Source: Bacteroidales bacterium UBA3816 | GTDB taxonomy: Bacteria > Bacteroidota > Bacteroidia > Bacteroidales > P3 | DNA length: 13,816 nt | Direction of reading: 5' to 3' | Assembly: GCA_002368955.1 (NCBI GenBank) | Contig: DFDY01000122.1 | Span: 3,789-17,604, forward strand | In this document: piece after piece, positions 5,801 to 12,528 of the stretch | How positions within the stretch are numbered: position 1 is the stretch's first letter | How the letters are laid out: every line of letters begins with the position of its first letter | The notes under the pieces: generated by a model | Databases searched by the model: none | What the model saw: only the letters and a program-made list of their open reading frames with translations | Told to the model about the DNA's origin: nothing | Made by a program: the position numbers and the translations under genes

Positions 5801-8566
5801 ATGATTAGAAAAGTAGCATTGTGTCTCCTCCTGTTGTTGCCGCTCGCACTCTTTGCCCAAAGCGGGCAGGAACGTCCATGGGTGCGCTGGTGGTGGAACG
5901 GCGACAAGGTTGATACTCTGGAGCTCAAACGTGAGCTGCACCTGTTGCATGAGGCCGGCATTGGCGGAGTGGAAATCAACCCTATCGAGTTCCCCGCCAA
6001 ACGCTGCGACAGCCTCGGCATAGCCTCCCTTACCTGGCTCAGCGACGAGTGGCTTGATGCGCTGGCCACCACCCTTCGCGAGGCCAAGCGATTGGGCATG
6101 GGTTGCGACCTGCTGGTGGGCAGCGGCTGGCCTTTTGGCATGGAAACCCTCCCCATGGACGAGCGGGCGCAGGTGATGCTCACCTATGTGGCCGAGATTG
6201 ACTGGTCTGCCAATAGTGCCAACGAACCCTTTGTCATCACCCAGCAGCAGATATTCGATGCCGTGGACCCCAATGTGACCGTGCCCAACAAGGAACGCCA
6301 GTTCGAGTTGGTGGACCTCTTCGTGGTGCCCGACTCGGTGTACAGCATCTATCAGCGCAATGACCTCTATCTCCCCGGCGATACCATCAAAATCTATCCC
6401 ATCAACCAAATCACCACCGGCTGGCATCCCTCGCCCACCGGCAAATACATGCTTTATGCCTTGGTGCGCTGCACCTCCTTTGCCAGCGTTATCAACGGAG
6501 CACCCGGTGCCTCGGGTCCCATTCTCGACCATATGAATCAGGCCGCCGTGCGGCATTTCCTTGACAACATGCAAAGGCGGCTGGAGGGCCGCTTAGGACC
6601 CATGAGCCGATGGCTGCGGGCCTATTTTGTCGACAGCATGGAGCTGGAGGGCTGCAACTGGACCACCGACTTTGCCACCGAGTTCCGCCGCCGCCGCGGC
6701 TACGACCTCATGCCGTGGCTCCCCTTCACCATGTTCAAGACCGGGCGGTTGGGCGAAGTGGTCAGCTATGAGTATGGAGCCAGGCAATCACCCGATTTCA
6801 AGCGGCAGGTGCAGCAGGTGCGCTACGATTTCGAACTTACCAAGGCCGAGTTGCTCCATGAGCGCTACACGCAGACCTTTCTTGACTGGTGCCACAGCCA
6901 GGGGATGAAGGCCCGGGCGCAGGCCTATGGCCGCGGTTTCTTCCCCTTGGAGAGTTCCCTCGGCTACGACATTCCCGAGGGCGAAAGTTGGACCACCAAC
7001 TATCTGCGCCACCGCATAGGCGAGGAGATGCCCGACGACGACTATCGCCGCGGCCGCGCCTATACGATGATTAACAAGTATGTCTCCTCTGCTGCCCACC
7101 AAAGCGGCCGCCGCCTGATCAGTGCTGAGGAAATGACCAATACCTACCGCATGTTTGAGACCACCCTCGAACTGCTCAAACTGGGCAGCGACATGAGCCT
7201 CTTCAGTGGCACCACCCACTCGGTCTGGCACGGTTTCAACTACTCGCCTCCCACGGCGGGTCTGCCCGGATGGGTACAGTACGGCAGCTACTACAACGAA
7301 CAGAACACTTGGTGGCCCTACTTCCGCCTGCTCAACGACTATCGTGCCCGCATGAGTGCTGTCCTGCAGCAGTCCGACATGGCCACCGACATCGCCATCC
7401 TGCTGCCCGAGGAGAGCCTTTGGTCACAATACGGCGTGCAGACCGAACCTTTCCCCAACTATCCCAAGGGCAGCCCCTACGAGGTGCCGCAACTCCTCTG
7501 GGAGGCGGTGCACAAGAACGGTGGCTGCTGCGACTTCGTCACCCCGCGCCAGCTGCGGTCCGCCACTGTCAGCGGGGGACGCCTCCATGTTGGCTTGAAG
7601 GAATACTCGGCCCTGCTGGTGGTCACAGCGGACACGGCCTCCCAGCCCCAAAACTCTGAAATTCTTAATTCTCAACTTTCAATTCTTAATTCTCAATTCT
7701 CAACTCTCAATATGAAGGTGGTGGCTGTGCCCAACTTGCCCAGCCGGAACTATCTTGATTGGTACCGGCAGGTCCAGCACCAACACGCCCTGCCCCATGC
7801 CGTCACCATCGACCAGCCCGACCGCTTCCTGCTGCAGAACCACTACCGTGGCGACCACGGCGAGGACATATTCTTCTTTGCCAACGCCCACCTGCATCAG
7901 GCGGTGGCCTCCACCATACGCTTCCCCGACAGCCTTCTGGCCCGTCGCACCGCTTGGGTCTACGATGCGGCCACCGACAGCAGGCAGCTGCTTGAACTAG
8001 AACTCGGCTCTGCCTGGCTTTACCTCCCGCCCGCACAAAGCCTGCTCATCATTCTAGAAGAAAGCAATGAAAGCCTTGAGTCGCAGGCCTCCCAGTGGCA
8101 TCCTGCTTACCATGAAGGGCAGCATTACTTTCCCATTCGAACCCCCTGGCACGTTACACTGCACCATGCCACCCAGGGTTGGACGCGCGACACCGTCATG
8201 ACCGACCTCTGCGACCTCCGCCAAACTCAGTTTAAAGACTTTGCAGGCACCATTACCTATACCACTCAGTTGCCCTACGACAGCCTCGGTCCCGACCCCA
8301 TCTTCGACCTTGGCGCGGTGTACGACATCTGCGAGCTGATAGTGAATGGCGAGAGCTGTGGTGTGAAATGGTACGGTGAACGGATATACGACAATGTGGC
8401 TCCCCATCTGCGCCCCGGCAACAACACCATTACCGTTAAAGTCACCACCACCCTCAACAACTATATCCACACCCTCACCGACAACGGCGTGGTGCAGCAT
8501 TTCGTCCTCAAACGCAATGTTCCCACCACCCCCGCAGGCCTCGTCGGCCCGGTCGCTTTCTTCTAA
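5801..8566 (+). CDS. Secreted GH106-like glycoside hydrolase (alpha-L-rhamnosidase family)
   Basis: This is a secreted 921-residue enzyme resembling family GH106, whose known members remove alpha-L-rhamnose, often from rhamnogalacturonan. The signal peptide is MIRKVALCLLLLLPLALFAQ. The start of the family domain is visible at residues 27-60 (WVRWWWNGDKV, then EAGIGGVEINPIEF), followed by LVGSGWPFGMETL. Further on come DSMELEGCNWTTDF (D278, E281, E283), RRGYDLMPWLP and SAEEMTNTY (E443, E444), the acidic clusters most likely to hold catalytic residues, though I could not align them to a solved structure. A C-terminal jelly-roll of the GH2 sugar-binding type is suggested by residues from about 824 (GAVYDICELIVNGE, then LRPGNNTITVKVTTTLNNY). 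Residues about 620-637 are a run of heptapeptide repeats from a 7-base DNA array. The GH28 gene follows after 208 bases. Substrate assignment is inference. Confidence 0.85.
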   Translation: MIRKVALCLLLLLPLALFAQSGQERPWVRWWWNGDKVDTLELKRELHLLHEAGIGGVEINPIEFPAKRCDSLGIASLTWLSDEWLDALATTLREAKRLGMGCDLLVGSGWPFGMETLPMDERAQVMLTYVAEIDWSANSANEPFVITQQQIFDAVDPNVTVPNKERQFELVDLFVVPDSVYSIYQRNDLYLPGDTIKIYPINQITTGWHPSPTGKYMLYALVRCTSFASVINGAPGASGPILDHMNQAAVRHFLDNMQRRLEGRLGPMSRWLRAYFVDSMELEGCNWTTDFATEFRRRRGYDLMPWLPFTMFKTGRLGEVVSYEYGARQSPDFKRQVQQVRYDFELTKAELLHERYTQTFLDWCHSQGMKARAQAYGRGFFPLESSLGYDIPEGESWTTNYLRHRIGEEMPDDDYRRGRAYTMINKYVSSAAHQSGRRLISAEEMTNTYRMFETTLELLKLGSDMSLFSGTTHSVWHGFNYSPPTAGLPGWVQYGSYYNEQNTWWPYFRLLNDYRARMSAVLQQSDMATDIAILLPEESLWSQYGVQTEPFPNYPKGSPYEVPQLLWEAVHKNGGCCDFVTPRQLRSATVSGGRLHVGLKEYSALLVVTADTASQPQNSEILNSQLSILNSQFSTLNMKVVAVPNLPSRNYLDWYRQVQHQHALPHAVTIDQPDRFLLQNHYRGDHGEDIFFFANAHLHQAVASTIRFPDSLLARRTAWVYDAATDSRQLLELELGSAWLYLPPAQSLLIILEESNESLESQASQWHPAYHEGQHYFPIRTPWHVTLHHATQGWTRDTVMTDLCDLRQTQFKDFAGTITYTTQLPYDSLGPDPIFDLGAVYDICELIVNGESCGVKWYGERIYDNVAPHLRPGNNTITVKVTTTLNNYIHTLTDNGVVQHFVLKRNVPTTPAGLVGPVAFF
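7660..7708 (+). repeat. Heptamer tandem array (7 units) inside the GH106-like gene
   Basis: Seven contiguous units read AATTCTT, AATTCTC, AACTTTC, AATTCTT, AATTCTC, AATTCTC, AACTCTC. They encode ILNSQLSILNSQFSTLN-type residues (about 620-637). The array joins the beta-strand-like segment YSALLVVTAD to the next one, MKVVAVPNLP. It is the same repeat family as at 1635-1704 and 5502-5680, here on the plus strand and again read in the AATTCTC direction. Confidence 0.95.
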
Positions 8567-8695
8567 AGGGTCTGCCCATCGTCCAACGGCTTGACACGAC
8601 TGCAATTCAAATAGTTGTAGGGTTGATGCTTATCGACAGCATTCTGTCAGTAATGCCTATGCAATGGCAGGGGCAGTTATTTTTCGGTTGGACGG

Positions 8696-8725
8696 CTTGT
8701 GGTTTGGAAAAAATGTGTATTTTTG
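8696..8725 (+). promoter_or_regulatory. Probable promoter for the GH28 gene
   Basis: TATTTTTG at 8718-8725 matches the TANNTTTG -7 box, with a near-match CTTG at 8696-8699, 18 bases upstream, as the -33 box. The predicted start of transcription is near 8731, giving a leader of about 44 bases before the ATG at 8775. The gap 8567-8774 otherwise holds only weak short hairpins and no gene. Confidence 0.5.
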
Positions 8726-8774
8726 CCCATTGTTTTCTGTTGGACTTGATTGTTGAATTTAATAGTAATGTCTT

Positions 8775-10757
8775 ATGAAACTGACTAATAAGAAAAATTT
8801 TGTCTTGTTTTTTCTGCTGGTTGCGGGTGGCTGTGGCGCATGGGGGCAGAGGCTGCTGGTGACCGTTTTTGGAGCCAAGGGCGACGGGGTGACTCTGTGC
8901 ACCCGCAGCCTGCAAGCAGCCATCGACAGTGCCCATGCCGCCTACGAGAGTGGCGGGGAAAGGCAGACGGTGATTTTCCCGCCGGGCAAATTTGTGAGCG
9001 GAAGCCTCTACCTAAAGAGTGGCGTGACACTGCAGCTGAGCGAAGGGTCCACCCTGCTGGGGTCGCTCAATCCCTTCGACTATGTGAAGGACCCTTACTG
9101 CAAGTGGACGGCCCTGCTCTTTGCCGTGCAGCAGCACGACATCGCTATCACTGGTCGTGGCACCATTGACGGCCGCGGCTGGGAGGTGGCCAACCAGCTG
9201 GTGGAATACATCCACATGGGGCTGGTGCAGGACCCGCTGAAGTATGACCGACCGGGCGAATCTAACCGACCGGAGAATATCCATTTCCGCGAATGCGAGA
9301 ATGTCACCGTCAGTGGCATCACCCTACGCAATCCCGCCAGCTGGAACCAGCAGTACGACCAGTGCCGCAACCTGCTGATTGAGGACCAGACGGTGGATAG
9401 CAAGAATTATTGGAACAACGACGGGGTGGACATAGTGGACTGCAGCGATGTGGTCATACGCAACTGCAATATGGATGCGGCAGACGATGTTTTTTGCTTT
9501 AAGAGCCACAGCGTGGACGGCATCTGCCAGAACGTGGTGGTGGAGAACTGTGTGGGAAGGTCGTCGGCCAACGGCATCAAGTTTGGCACCATGACACGAG
9601 GCAAGTTCCGCCACTTCCGCTTCTCCAATATCGTCATCCGCGACACCTATCGCAGCGCTATCACCATTGCCAGCGTGGACGGTGCCATGATAGAGGACGT
9701 GGTGGTGGACGGGTTGCGGGCCTTGCATACGGGCAATCCTATCTTTTTGCGCTTGGGCGAAAGACGGACGGGCAAGGGCGAGCCCTGTCTGAAAGACATT
9801 ACCTTGCGCAACATTTATGTGGAAGTACCGCTGGAGAAACCCGATGCGGGCTACAGCTACGAGGGGCCAGTGGAGGACCTACCACGCAACATTTCGCCCT
9901 CCAGCATTGTGGGTACTCCGCAGCACCGCATACAGAACGTGCTGCTGGAGAATGTGGAGATGGTTTATCCGGGCCATGCCGACAGCACCTATGCCTATCG
10001 CGGCACCACGCCCGAGCAACTGGCCGCCATTCCCGAATGGGAGCGGCGCTATCCGGAATTCTCCATGTGGAAGGAACTGCCCGCTTGGGGCTTCTATCTG
10101 CGCCATGCCGACAATATCACGCTGCGCAACGTGAAGCTCAGGGTGGGGGAGAAGGACTACCGCCCCGCCATCGTGGCTGACGATGTGGAGAACCTAGTTT
10201 TGGACCATACCGTGATTGAGGGCTCCGTCAGGCCGCAGGTGGTGGCCCACAACTGCCGCCATCTGAAATGGGACAAGAAAGTCCTTCAGGTGCGACAGCA
10301 GAAGTCGAAACTGAAGGTGGAGTCGGACCCCGCGCTGACCTCCTCGGACATCATTTTGGCACACGACAATGCTTCGCCCTGCACCGAGGGCAAAGCCCTT
10401 TATAAAGCCTCACGCTTCGGCTGCAAAAGCAATGGCAGCATTCTCAACACCAATTCGATACAGATGGCTGTCGACTTCATTGCCGCGCAAGGCGGTGGGA
10501 CGTTGGTCTTCGAGGTGGGCCGCTATCTAACGGGCAGCATCCACCTGCGCGACGGGGTGAACATACAGCTCAACGAGGGGGCGCTGCTGGTGGGGTCGGA
10601 CAACCCCTATGACTACGACGATGCCGCGGCTCCCGCCCTGCTGATTGCCCCCGAGGAGGGCAGTATGGAGCTGTGCGGACTGGGGCGGCTGGTGACGGGC
10701 GAGGACATCGCCCCTTGGAACACCGCCAAGGGCATCGACTGCCACCTGGCACAATAA
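8775..10757 (+). CDS. Secreted GH28 (polygalacturonase-family) enzyme with a partial second beta-helix cap
   Basis: This is a pectin-type glycoside hydrolase of family GH28, 660 residues, with a signal peptide ending at about GAWGQ. The N-terminal cap (FGAKGDGVTLCTRSLQAAID, then GKFVSGSLYLKSGVTLQLSEG) leads into the right-handed beta-helix. The family catalytic aspartates are visible: NNDGVD (D216, D219) and DAADD (D237, D238), followed by KSH (H245) and NGIKFG (K269). The first domain is complete by about residue 515. Residues about 541-660 then repeat the cap region (FGCKSNGSILNTNSIQMAVD, then GRYLTGSIHLRDGVNIQLNEG, NPYDYDD) and stop before any catalytic motif. Rhamnogalacturonan- or polygalacturonan-type substrates are likely. 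It lies between the GH106-like gene and a small outer membrane protein gene. Confidence 0.9.
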   Translation: MKLTNKKNFVLFFLLVAGGCGAWGQRLLVTVFGAKGDGVTLCTRSLQAAIDSAHAAYESGGERQTVIFPPGKFVSGSLYLKSGVTLQLSEGSTLLGSLNPFDYVKDPYCKWTALLFAVQQHDIAITGRGTIDGRGWEVANQLVEYIHMGLVQDPLKYDRPGESNRPENIHFRECENVTVSGITLRNPASWNQQYDQCRNLLIEDQTVDSKNYWNNDGVDIVDCSDVVIRNCNMDAADDVFCFKSHSVDGICQNVVVENCVGRSSANGIKFGTMTRGKFRHFRFSNIVIRDTYRSAITIASVDGAMIEDVVVDGLRALHTGNPIFLRLGERRTGKGEPCLKDITLRNIYVEVPLEKPDAGYSYEGPVEDLPRNISPSSIVGTPQHRIQNVLLENVEMVYPGHADSTYAYRGTTPEQLAAIPEWERRYPEFSMWKELPAWGFYLRHADNITLRNVKLRVGEKDYRPAIVADDVENLVLDHTVIEGSVRPQVVAHNCRHLKWDKKVLQVRQQKSKLKVESDPALTSSDIILAHDNASPCTEGKALYKASRFGCKSNGSILNTNSIQMAVDFIAAQGGGTLVFEVGRYLTGSIHLRDGVNIQLNEGALLVGSDNPYDYDDAAAPALLIAPEEGSMELCGLGRLVTGEDIAPWNTAKGIDCHLAQ

Positions 10758-10808
10758 AAAACACTTTCTGCCGTTATCTAAGTAATAAACTACAAAATAC
10801 CCTGATAT

Positions 10809-11390
10809 ATGACTAAACGCATAACTATCTCATTCGGCACAAGGGCATGTACCCTTCTGCTACTGGCCATGCTGTTTCTGCCTCTCGGCACGATGGGCCA
10901 AGGCTACAAATACTATAGAGGCTTTTTCGATGCGGGGCTAGGCTGGGCCCCGGCACAAAGCGTTTATGACAGACCCGCTTTCTGTGCTGGAACCCTTTCC
11001 TCCACCCACGGATTCTATGTGGGCGACCGAACCTTTGTGGGTGTGGGCGCCGGACTGAGCTTTGATGAGGATTTGCTCACATTGCCCCTCTTTCTGGATG
11101 TGCGCTACAATCTGAGTTTCACCGCTGAGCTGACTCCTACCTTTGAACTGAGGGCAGGCCCTTACTTTGATTTGTACGAGGGCGACCGCGCTTCGTTCTA
11201 TGGTGACGTGGCCGCCGGTGTGCGTTGGGCTTTGGGTGGCCGCACGGCACTGAACTTGATGCTGAATCTCTCCTATTACCAGGGGTTCCGGCTGTGGGGC
11301 ATCTATTACCCCTTTTCCTATAGCGACCGGGTGACCTATACTGTCGACCTGCCGTTCACGTTGGGCGTGCGCCTAGGCGTGGAGTGGTAG
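10809..11390 (+). CDS. Small outer membrane beta-barrel protein, function unknown
   Basis: The 193-residue product has a long signal peptide (hydrophobic core ACTLLLLAMLFLPLGTMGQ). The mature part is rich in Gly and aromatic residues, with alternating hydrophobic segments typical of amphipathic beta-strands, such as TFVGVGAGLSF, LPLFLDVRYNLSF, FELRAGPYFDLY, FYGDVAAGVRWAL and LNLMLNLSYY. The last residues, FTLGVRLGVEW, end in an aromatic residue, as outer membrane barrels do. The size suggests an eight-stranded barrel of the OmpA/OmpW-like or 'outer membrane beta-barrel' type. It starts 51 bases after the GH28 stop with no clear promoter or terminator between, so co-transcription with GH28 is possible. 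No specific role can be assigned. Confidence 0.75.
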   Translation: MTKRITISFGTRACTLLLLAMLFLPLGTMGQGYKYYRGFFDAGLGWAPAQSVYDRPAFCAGTLSSTHGFYVGDRTFVGVGAGLSFDEDLLTLPLFLDVRYNLSFTAELTPTFELRAGPYFDLYEGDRASFYGDVAAGVRWALGGRTALNLMLNLSYYQGFRLWGIYYPFSYSDRVTYTVDLPFTLGVRLGVEW

Positions 11391-11550
11391 AATTTGAACG
11401 CTGAAGACAATTGCTTTTTTCTGTCCATCATCCATTCCAAAAGTGGCTACGGGACAGCACGGAAGGCAGTAAATAACTGTGCAAGAATGGTTGTAAATAA
11501 CTATAGCTCAAATATTTGATAATAAATATCTGAATGAGTGGTAAAATTAT

Positions 11551-11582
11551 TTTGCACATATTCAAAAAAAATCGTAATTTTG
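11551..11582 (+). promoter_or_regulatory. Bacteroidota-type promoter for the coiled-coil / zapA / 6S / rny block
   Basis: TTTG at 11551-11554 and TAATTTTG at 11575-11582 are separated by 20 bases, matching the TTTG / TANNTTTG consensus on both boxes. Transcription would begin near 11588, leaving a leader of about 27 bases before the ATG at 11615. The spacer 11391-11550 upstream holds no gene and no convincing terminator. Confidence 0.75.
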
Positions 11583-11614
11583 CACCGCTTTTTGTAGCAT
11601 AAACTGACGTTGCT

Positions 11615-11908
11615 ATGTTTGATTATGAAACCACTGTGGCAGAGATCGAACTGAAGGTTCGGAAACTGATGGAAGAGAACGACCGTCTGCGTGCTTCGGA
11701 AGAGAGTCTGGCACGGCAATGTGCAGAGCTGCAAGGGCAGATAGAGAACAACAGTATAGTAATTAACAAATTAAAGGAACAAAATAACATATTAAAACTA
11801 GGGAACGCGCTGACTCAAAAGGGCGATTCTGCAGAGATAAAACTTAGGATTAACCAACTGATAAGAAGCATAGATAAAAGTTTATCATTAATCAACAAAT
11901 CGGAATAA
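11615..11908 (+). CDS. Small coiled-coil protein upstream of zapA
   Basis: The 97-residue cytoplasmic protein has no signal peptide or membrane helix. Residues about 5-65 form a continuous heptad pattern (VAEIELKVRKLMEENDRLRA, then LARQCAELQGQIE and INKLKEQNNILKL), so it is very likely a coiled-coil dimer. The C-terminal 30 residues (AEIKLRINQLIRSIDKSLSL) look like a further amphipathic helix. It is 29 bases upstream of zapA and behind a good promoter, so the two should be co-expressed. Its size, composition and position make a division-associated role similar to ZapB attractive, but that is inferred from context. Base composition is more AT-rich than that of the neighbouring enzyme genes, especially in the 3' half. 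Confidence 0.8.
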   Translation: MFDYETTVAEIELKVRKLMEENDRLRASEESLARQCAELQGQIENNSIVINKLKEQNNILKLGNALTQKGDSAEIKLRINQLIRSIDKSLSLINKSE

Positions 11909-11937
11909 TTAAGCACAAAGAAGTATAGACAAGACAA

Positions 11938-12228
11938 ATGAACGAGCTACCGGCAACAGTGTACATACTGGACAGACCTTACAAACTGAAGGTCAGACCC
12001 GACGACGAGCACTTCCTGCGCAAAGCCGCCGAGTCCATCGACTCTCAGGCACGGAGCTACGGCAAGATGTATGCCTATAACGACCGCCAAGATTTGTTGG
12101 CAATGGTGGCGCTGACGCAGATTACCCAGCTGCTGGAGCTGCAGGACCGCCTGCAGTATAAGGACACTAAGCTGGCCTCGCGGCTCACCGACATAAACGA
12201 ACTGCTCGACACTAAAGTTAAACTATAG
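11938..12228 (+). CDS. zapA: Cell division protein ZapA
   Basis: ZapA binds FtsZ and bundles or cross-links its filaments at the division site. The 96-residue product has the usual family size and plan: an N-terminal globular head (VYILDRPYKLKVRPDDEHFL, then RKAAESIDSQARSYGKM), a middle helix (RQDLLAMVALTQITQLLELQ) and a C-terminal coiled coil for dimer and tetramer formation (LQYKDTKLASRLTDINELLD). The start follows the coiled-coil gene by 29 bases. The order zapA then 6S-like RNA then rny downstream supports the call; zapA also sits next to the 6S RNA gene in Escherichia coli. Confidence 0.93.
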   Translation: MNELPATVYILDRPYKLKVRPDDEHFLRKAAESIDSQARSYGKMYAYNDRQDLLAMVALTQITQLLELQDRLQYKDTKLASRLTDINELLDTKVKL

Positions 12229-12234
12229 GGTGAC

Positions 12235-12281
12235 CCGCTGGGCAATGAGGCTTTCTGTGGTTGTCACGTAAGTCCCAGCGG
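12235..12281 (+). other. Hairpin directly after zapA
   Basis: CCGCTGGG (12235-12242) and CCCAGCGG (12274-12281) are perfect 8-base complements around a 31-base loop that itself contains a small GTG/CAC pairing. It begins six bases after the zapA stop codon. There is no T-run after it, so it does not look like an intrinsic terminator. It could protect the zapA message end or mark a processing point before the 6S-like RNA. Confidence 0.6.
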
Positions 12282-12294
12282 CGAGCTACTTTAA

Positions 12295-12457
12295 GAAATA
12301 TCCTGCATTTGACCCGAAACAGTTTGTAAACTCAACACCATTTACAAACCGAGTAAGCTCAGGGGTGGGTAGGTTGTATGGCTGAGACACCCGGCACTCA
12401 AATCCTAACAGTTCAGAGTTTACCATAACTCCCGGAGGGTCGAGTGCAGGATTTTTT
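12295..12457 (+). ncRNA. ssrS: Candidate 6S RNA
   Basis: The 300-base gap between zapA and rny holds no credible gene but folds into a long rod. TCCTGCA (12301-12307) pairs with TGCAGGA (12445-12451), and GACCC (12311-12315) with GGGTC (12437-12441), separated by a 3x3 internal loop. GTAAACTC (12326-12333) can pair with GAGTTTAC (12416-12423). A large middle region then leads to GAGT/ACTC (12351-12354 with 12396-12399) and GGGTG/CACCC (12363-12367 with 12388-12392). A closing stem, large internal bubble and apical stem are the 6S plan; 6S RNA binds the housekeeping RNA polymerase holoenzyme as a promoter mimic. The 3' arm runs into T6, which could end the RNA. Position next to zapA supports the call. 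Ends are approximate; a cis-acting leader of rny is the main alternative. Confidence 0.65.
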
Positions 12458-12528
12458 AGAAGATTCATCTGGCTACAGAAAAACCCTTTGCGCAGCGGCA
12501 GACCCACTAAAAAACAAACTTACCACAC

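Noticed and set aside
8775..8850. Lipoprotein signal in the GH28 protein (VAGGC)
   Set aside because: The residues before the cysteine (A-G-G) fit the lipobox poorly, and the following GAWGQ offers an ordinary signal peptidase I site. Surface lipoprotein status is not supported.
11400..11430. Possible terminator after the beta-barrel gene (GACA, then a T6 run, then TGTC)
   Set aside because: The only stem is four pairs and the T-run lies inside the loop, not after the stem.
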